Source: Acidothermaceae bacterium | GTDB taxonomy: Bacteria; Actinomycetota; Actinomycetes; Acidothermales; Acidothermaceae | NCBI GenBank assembly: GCA_025925185.1 | Contig: JAICLV010000108.1 | Span: 1 to 8,456 of the forward strand | Reading direction: 5' to 3' | Length of the DNA stretch: 8,456 bases | Shown here: one piece after another, positions 6,033 through 8,456 of the stretch | Numbering within the stretch: position 1 is the first letter of the stretch | How the letters are laid out: each line of letters begins with the position of its first letter | Notes under the pieces: generated by a model | The model's input: only the letters and a program-made list of their open reading frames with translations | The model's database searches: none | What the model was told of the DNA's origin: nothing | Made by a program: the position numbers and the translations under genes

Positions 6033-7197
6033 GCGCGGCAACCTGCGACAGCGGTTCGGCGAGCGCGTCGACCTTTTGCGCGAGCACGCGGCGGTCTTGG
6101 TCGGAGACGGTCGAGTAGTCGACCCAGCCGTCACCTTGCTTGTACTTCGCCAGCGCCGACAAGACGTCGGCGAACCGCGCGTCGATGGTGTCAGCCAGAT
6201 CGGGGTCGCTCGACCGCAACAGCGGCTTCAGAGCCGTGAATCCCTCTTGCGCTCCAAGGACATTCGCTTCGAAGTCGAAGAGGTCGGTGTGGCTGTAACG
6301 GTCTTCCTCGCCGGTCACCTTCGACTTCGCCACCTCGTCAAGCAACTCGACGCAGCCGTTCGCGATCTGCGCGGGCTGATAGGTCTGCTGCTCGACAAGG
6401 GTTTGCAGCTTTGTCAGGTCGGTCGTGAGCCGGTCGGCCATCGGCGCCATGCCCGCCAGGGTGGTGTCTTGCCACAAGGCCTTTTCGATCCGATGGAAGC
6501 CGGTCCAGGTCGTGAGATCGTCGACGTCGTTCTCGCGGGCGTCGATCGAAGGGTCGAGGTCGCCGAAGCTTTCCGCCACCGGCTCGATCGACTCATAGTG
6601 CGTGCGCGCCGGGCCGTACGCCGCCTTCGCGCCGGCGATGTCGCCGGCCTTCACCGCGGTGGTGAACTTCCCTGCGGCGGTGAGGAGTTGGCTGACCTGG
6701 TCGACGACGTAGTCGTGGTACTTCTGGCCGGCTTGTTCCGCCAACGCGGACGCCGACGGGTCAGGCGCCGTGCTGGAATCCCCACCCGTGACGGTGAATT
6801 CGGCATGGTCGGTCTTCGCGTTCGGGCAGCTCATCACGTAATCGCCGGGCTTCAGCCGCAACGAGAACGACCCCGACAGGCCCGGCGTCAGATTCTCCTT
6901 TTCGCCGAGGATCGACCCACCCGACAACAGTTCGGCCTCGGAGACCGCGGCCGCGTCCTTGTTCTTCACCTTGAACGTGACCAGGCCGGCGCTCACCGAG
7001 TTGGGTGAGGGCACGCAACCGTCGGAGGTGAGTTCGACTTGGACGACGACGCCTCCGGCAGCGGTGGCGCCTGCGTTGTCGGCACCGTCCGACGACGAGC
7101 AACCGGCGACCAGCGCGAGACTGGTGGCCGCGGCGACGGCAGCGGGCAGGGCGGCAGCGGGCAGGGCGGCAGCGCGCCGCATTGAAGCGGTGAACAT
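6022..7197 (-). CDS. efeO: EfeO: lipoprotein with cupredoxin and M75 domains, iron uptake
   Basis: A 391-residue exported lipoprotein that binds iron outside the membrane and hands it to EfeU. The signal peptide is Ala-rich and ends in the lipobox LVAGC, with the lipidated Cys33. After a Ser/Gly/Ala linker comes a cupredoxin-like (EfeO-Cup) domain at about 48-137, containing two cysteines (C61 in SDGCVPSP and C124 in YVMSCPNA) and nearby H131. A short linker leads to the M75/imelysin-like helical domain (about 150-388), which carries the metal-binding HxxE motif as H235-R-I-E238 in TWTGFHRIEKALW. This is the full two-domain architecture of classical EfeO, about the same length as in E. coli. 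The start is ATG 7197 with an AAGGA Shine-Dalgarno at 7204-7208. It lies 30 bp after efeU and overlaps efeB by 11 bases. Confidence 0.95.
   Translation of the reverse strand: MFTASMRRAAALPAAALPAAVAAATSLALVAGCSSSDGADNAGATAAGGVVVQVELTSDGCVPSPNSVSAGLVTFKVKNKDAAAVSEAELLSGGSILGEKENLTPGLSGSFSLRLKPGDYVMSCPNAKTDHAEFTVTGGDSSTAPDPSASALAEQAGQKYHDYVVDQVSQLLTAAGKFTTAVKAGDIAGAKAAYGPARTHYESIEPVAESFGDLDPSIDARENDVDDLTTWTGFHRIEKALWQDTTLAGMAPMADRLTTDLTKLQTLVEQQTYQPAQIANGCVELLDEVAKSKVTGEEDRYSHTDLFDFEANVLGAQEGFTALKPLLRSSDPDLADTIDARFADVLSALAKYKQGDGWVDYSTVSDQDRRVLAQKVDALAEPLSQVAARVG
7141..7174. repeat. 15-bp tandem repeat inside the efeO signal peptide
   Basis: The unit AGCGGGCAGGGCGGC occurs at 7141-7155 and 7156-7170, with a partial third copy AGCG at 7171-7174. 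It encodes the repeated block LPAAA in the signal peptide (residues 12-21). The unit is five codons, so a copy gain or loss would keep the frame and only alter the length of the hydrophobic region. Confidence 0.85.
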
Positions 7198-7203
7198 TCG
7201 AAT

Positions 7204-7208
7204 TCCTT
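7204..7208 (-). promoter_or_regulatory. Shine-Dalgarno of efeO
   Basis: AAGGA on the minus strand sits 6 bases before the ATG at 7197 and decides that start over the second in-frame ATG five codons later. Confidence 0.7.
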
Positions 7209-7227
7209 GCTTGAGACCGACGATTGG

Positions 7228-8091
7228 TCAGACTTGGGCGGCCGACTGCGAGGCCACCGCGCCCGACCGCTGTTCCGCAACCTTGCGTTGCCGCGGCGGA
7301 ACGAGGACGAAAGCGCCGACCACGACGGCGTACGCGAGCCAGCCGATTGCCTCGACCACCGTGACGGTCGGGTGCCAACCGAGGACGCCGGTGAGCAGCG
7401 ACGCGAGCGGGGTGCCGGGGCGCACCAGCCACTGCAGGTCGAGCGCCTGCGCTTGGCCGAAGTCGACCCAGCCGGCCTCGTGAGCGGTGTGAAACGCGGT
7501 CATCACCAAGCCAGCCGCGACGACGACGAGAACGACACCGGTGGCCTTGAAGAACTTCGCCAAGTTGAGCTTCACACCGCCGCGGTAAATGCCCCATCCG
7601 ACGCCGAAGGCAATGGCCAGGCCGAGGAACACGCCCACGCTGGGCCAAACGCCGCCGCCGCTCGGCTGCTGCAGCACCGCGACGACGAACACGGCGGTCT
7701 CGAACCCTTCGCGCAACACCGCGAGGAAGGCCATGGCGACAAGCGCGCGGGCTGACCCGGTGGCCAGTGCGCTCGCGGCCGCGCCCTCGAGCTCGCGTTT
7801 CATACCGCGCGCGTGCTTGCGCATCCAGATGATCATGACCGTGACCATCGCGATCGCGAGAACGCCGACCACGGTTTCCAGGCCCTCTTGCTCTTTTTGG
7901 GGCAGCTCGGCGGTGGCCACCTTCAGCGCGATCGCGATCCCGAGGCACAAGACGACCGCGGCGGCGACGCCGACCCAGACCTGACGCAACGCGTCGCGGC
8001 GTCCCTGCTTGCCGAGGAACGCGGCGACGATGCCGACGATGAGCGAGGCCTCGAGGCCCTCGCGCAAGCCGATGACGAAGGTCGGGAGCAC
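7228..8091 (-). CDS. efeU: EfeU: FTR1-family high-affinity iron permease
   Basis: A 287-residue polytopic membrane protein that carries iron across the cytoplasmic membrane. It has about seven hydrophobic segments (near 2-26, 38-59, 71-90, 113-140, 148-169, 182-200 and 244-265). Both FTR1 signature motifs are present: REGLE at 10-14 in the first segment and REGFE at 127-131 in the fourth. Their glutamates form the iron path in this family. The length matches E. coli EfeU (about 276). I chose GTG 8091 because it is preceded by a strong Shine-Dalgarno, and the protein then begins VLPTFVIGLREGLE as in other EfeU proteins. The longer frame to 8151 would start inside the iron-box operator. It is the first gene of the efeUOB-dtxR unit and lies directly downstream of that operator, so it is almost certainly repressed when iron is sufficient. 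Confidence 0.95.
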   Translation of the reverse strand: MLPTFVIGLREGLEASLIVGIVAAFLGKQGRRDALRQVWVGVAAAVVLCLGIAIALKVATAELPQKEQEGLETVVGVLAIAMVTVMIIWMRKHARGMKRELEGAAASALATGSARALVAMAFLAVLREGFETAVFVVAVLQQPSGGGVWPSVGVFLGLAIAFGVGWGIYRGGVKLNLAKFFKATGVVLVVVAAGLVMTAFHTAHEAGWVDFGQAQALDLQWLVRPGTPLASLLTGVLGWHPTVTVVEAIGWLAYAVVVGAFVLVPPRQRKVAEQRSGAVASQSAAQV

Positions 8092-8096
8092 TCGGT

Positions 8097-8106
8097 TCCC
8101 CTTCCT
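8097..8106 (-). promoter_or_regulatory. Shine-Dalgarno of efeU
   Basis: AGGAAGGGGA on the minus strand ends 5 bases before the GTG at 8091. It is the strongest ribosome binding site in the window and fixes the efeU start. Confidence 0.8.
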
Positions 8107-8116
8107 GTGGGCGAGC

Positions 8117-8155
8117 TTAGGGTCGACTAACTTAGGTGAGGCTACCCTCACCTAC
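8117..8155. promoter_or_regulatory. Compound iron-box operator (DtxR/IdeR binding sites) upstream of efeU
   Basis: The site TTAGGTGAGGCTACCCTCA (8132-8150) matches the DtxR consensus TTAGGTTAGSCTAACCTAA at 16 of 19 positions by hand count. It lies in a longer perfect inverted repeat with 9-base arms TAGGTGAGG (8133-8141) and CCTCACCTA (8146-8154), so a second box fits on the opposite strand at 8137-8155 (14/19). A further box, TTAGGGTCGACTAACTTAG (8117-8135, 14/19), abuts on the efeU side. The operator begins 26 bases before the efeU GTG and contains the A/T-rich hexamers TAAGTT and TAAGCT that could be the -10 element, a typical position for repression. It is also 50-90 bases before the divergent lipoprotein ATG, so it may control both genes. 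The DtxR protein encoded at 4027-4746 is the likely binder. Confidence 0.88.
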
Positions 8156-8204
8156 GAGCATTCATCAACCCAGTCCCCGCCATGACGCCGATTACGCTTG
8201 CCCG

Positions 8205-8456
8205 ATGCCGCGCCGATGGTCTCCCGCCGCAGTGGCGCTCGTGTACGCGCTCGGCGTGACGCTCGCGATCGGCGCATGCGACTCCGGCGGGCGAGCCGAC
8301 GCGGGTAGCCCTCGACTCACCGGCGGGCCGCCGGCGGCGCCGCTCGATCCCGCGCCACCGAGCCGGCCGAGCCCCGCGCCGAGCCAGCCGAGCCGGCCGA
8401 GCCAGCCGCCGAGCCCGACAGCCGCCGCGCACAGCGCATCCGCGGCGAGCCCGACG
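8205..8456 (+). CDS. Putative lipoprotein with Pro/Ser-rich linker (partial, 3' end outside the window)
   Basis: An open frame of 84 codons runs from ATG 8205 off the right edge. It begins with MPRRWSPA, a hydrophobic stretch AVALVYALGVTLAIGA, and a lipobox-like IGAC with Cys25, giving a lipoprotein signal peptide. From about residue 45 it becomes a Pro/Ser-rich linker (PSRPSPAPSQ then PSRPSQPPSP), as often seen tethering a folded domain to the cell surface of actinobacteria. The functional domain is not in the window, so no function is given. The start has no clear Shine-Dalgarno; an in-frame GTG at 8232 is an alternative. The gene is divergent from efeU and shares its iron-box region, so an iron-related or haem-related role is possible but is only inference from position. 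Confidence 0.7.
   Translation, partial: MPRRWSPAAVALVYALGVTLAIGACDSGGRADAGSPRLTGGPPAAPLDPAPPSRPSPAPSQPSRPSQPPSPTAAAHSASAASPT
8358..8417. repeat. 30-bp imperfect direct repeat in the lipoprotein linker
   Basis: The 16-base block CCGAGCCGGCCGAGCC occurs at 8358-8373 and again at 8388-8403, exactly 30 bases apart. It encodes the imperfect ten-residue repeat PSRPSPAPSQ / PSRPSQPPSP. It is a low-complexity spacer. Confidence 0.75.

Noticed and set aside
5067..6239. Plus-strand open frame (390 codons) opposite efeB and the end of efeO
   Set aside because: The translation is Arg/Gly/Ala-rich without motifs; the opposite strand encodes a complete DyP peroxidase.
5944..7008. Plus-strand 354-codon frame opposite efeO
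   Set aside because: Shadow of efeO with no recognisable domain or ribosome site.
6761..7948. Minus-strand 395-codon frame overlapping efeO and efeU
   Set aside because: It is an alternative frame of efeU and efeO, very rich in Arg; the EfeU and EfeO frames carry the family motifs.
8182..8205. Resemblance of the ATGAC..GATTACGC stretch to the start of a lacZ-alpha cloning-vector sequence
   Set aside because: The match is short and interrupted, no polylinker follows, and the flanking DNA continues with native high-GC composition.
8182..8259. Small plus-strand frame starting at ATG 8182 (MTPITLARCRADG...)
   Set aside because: It has no ribosome site and stops after about 25 codons inside the lipoprotein signal sequence, which is in a different and better frame.

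Overview
The window is high-GC DNA with dense, often overlapping genes, GTG starts and strong G/C bias at third codon positions. Together with a DtxR/IdeR-type iron regulator, a 19-bp iron-box operator of the actinobacterial type, a Tat-exported DyP peroxidase and a DesK/DesR-like kinase-regulator pair, this points to an actinobacterium (Actinomycetota). I cannot name a genus from the sequence.

Layout from left to right: (1) the 3' end of an unrecognised plus-strand gene (1-332), converging on the next block with 7 bp between them. (2) A minus-strand four-gene block (340-3896), read right to left as ABC ATPase, ABC-2 permease, DesK-type histidine kinase and LuxR/NarL-type response regulator. 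Both junctions that can be fixed are GTGA stop/start overlaps. A short intergenic stretch (3897-4026) in front of the ATPase carries a perfect small palindrome that is a candidate operator. (3) A minus-strand iron block (4027-8091), read right to left as efeU (iron permease), efeO (cupredoxin plus M75 lipoprotein), efeB (Tat-exported haem DyP peroxidase) and a DtxR-family iron-dependent repressor 41 bp after efeB. (4) A compound iron-box operator (8117-8155) in the divergent promoter region of efeU. (5) The first 84 codons of a plus-strand lipoprotein gene with a proline/serine-rich linker, running off the right edge.

How it works together: EfeU, EfeO and EfeB form the three-part Efe iron importer. 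The DtxR-type repressor probably binds the iron boxes when iron is sufficient and shuts the operon, and since its gene sits at the operon's end this would be a feedback loop. The divergent lipoprotein shares the operator region and may be co-regulated. The ABC transporter with its two-component system has the gene order of Bacillus yvfRSTU-like and linearmycin-resistance-like systems and most likely responds to membrane stress or exports a lipophilic compound or drug; its substrate cannot be read from sequence. No rRNA, tRNA, CRISPR, insertion sequence or phage gene was seen. Nothing here is clearly a new system. The points most worth checking are the multi-box iron operator with its uncharacterised divergent lipoprotein, and the unusual start of the histidine kinase gene.
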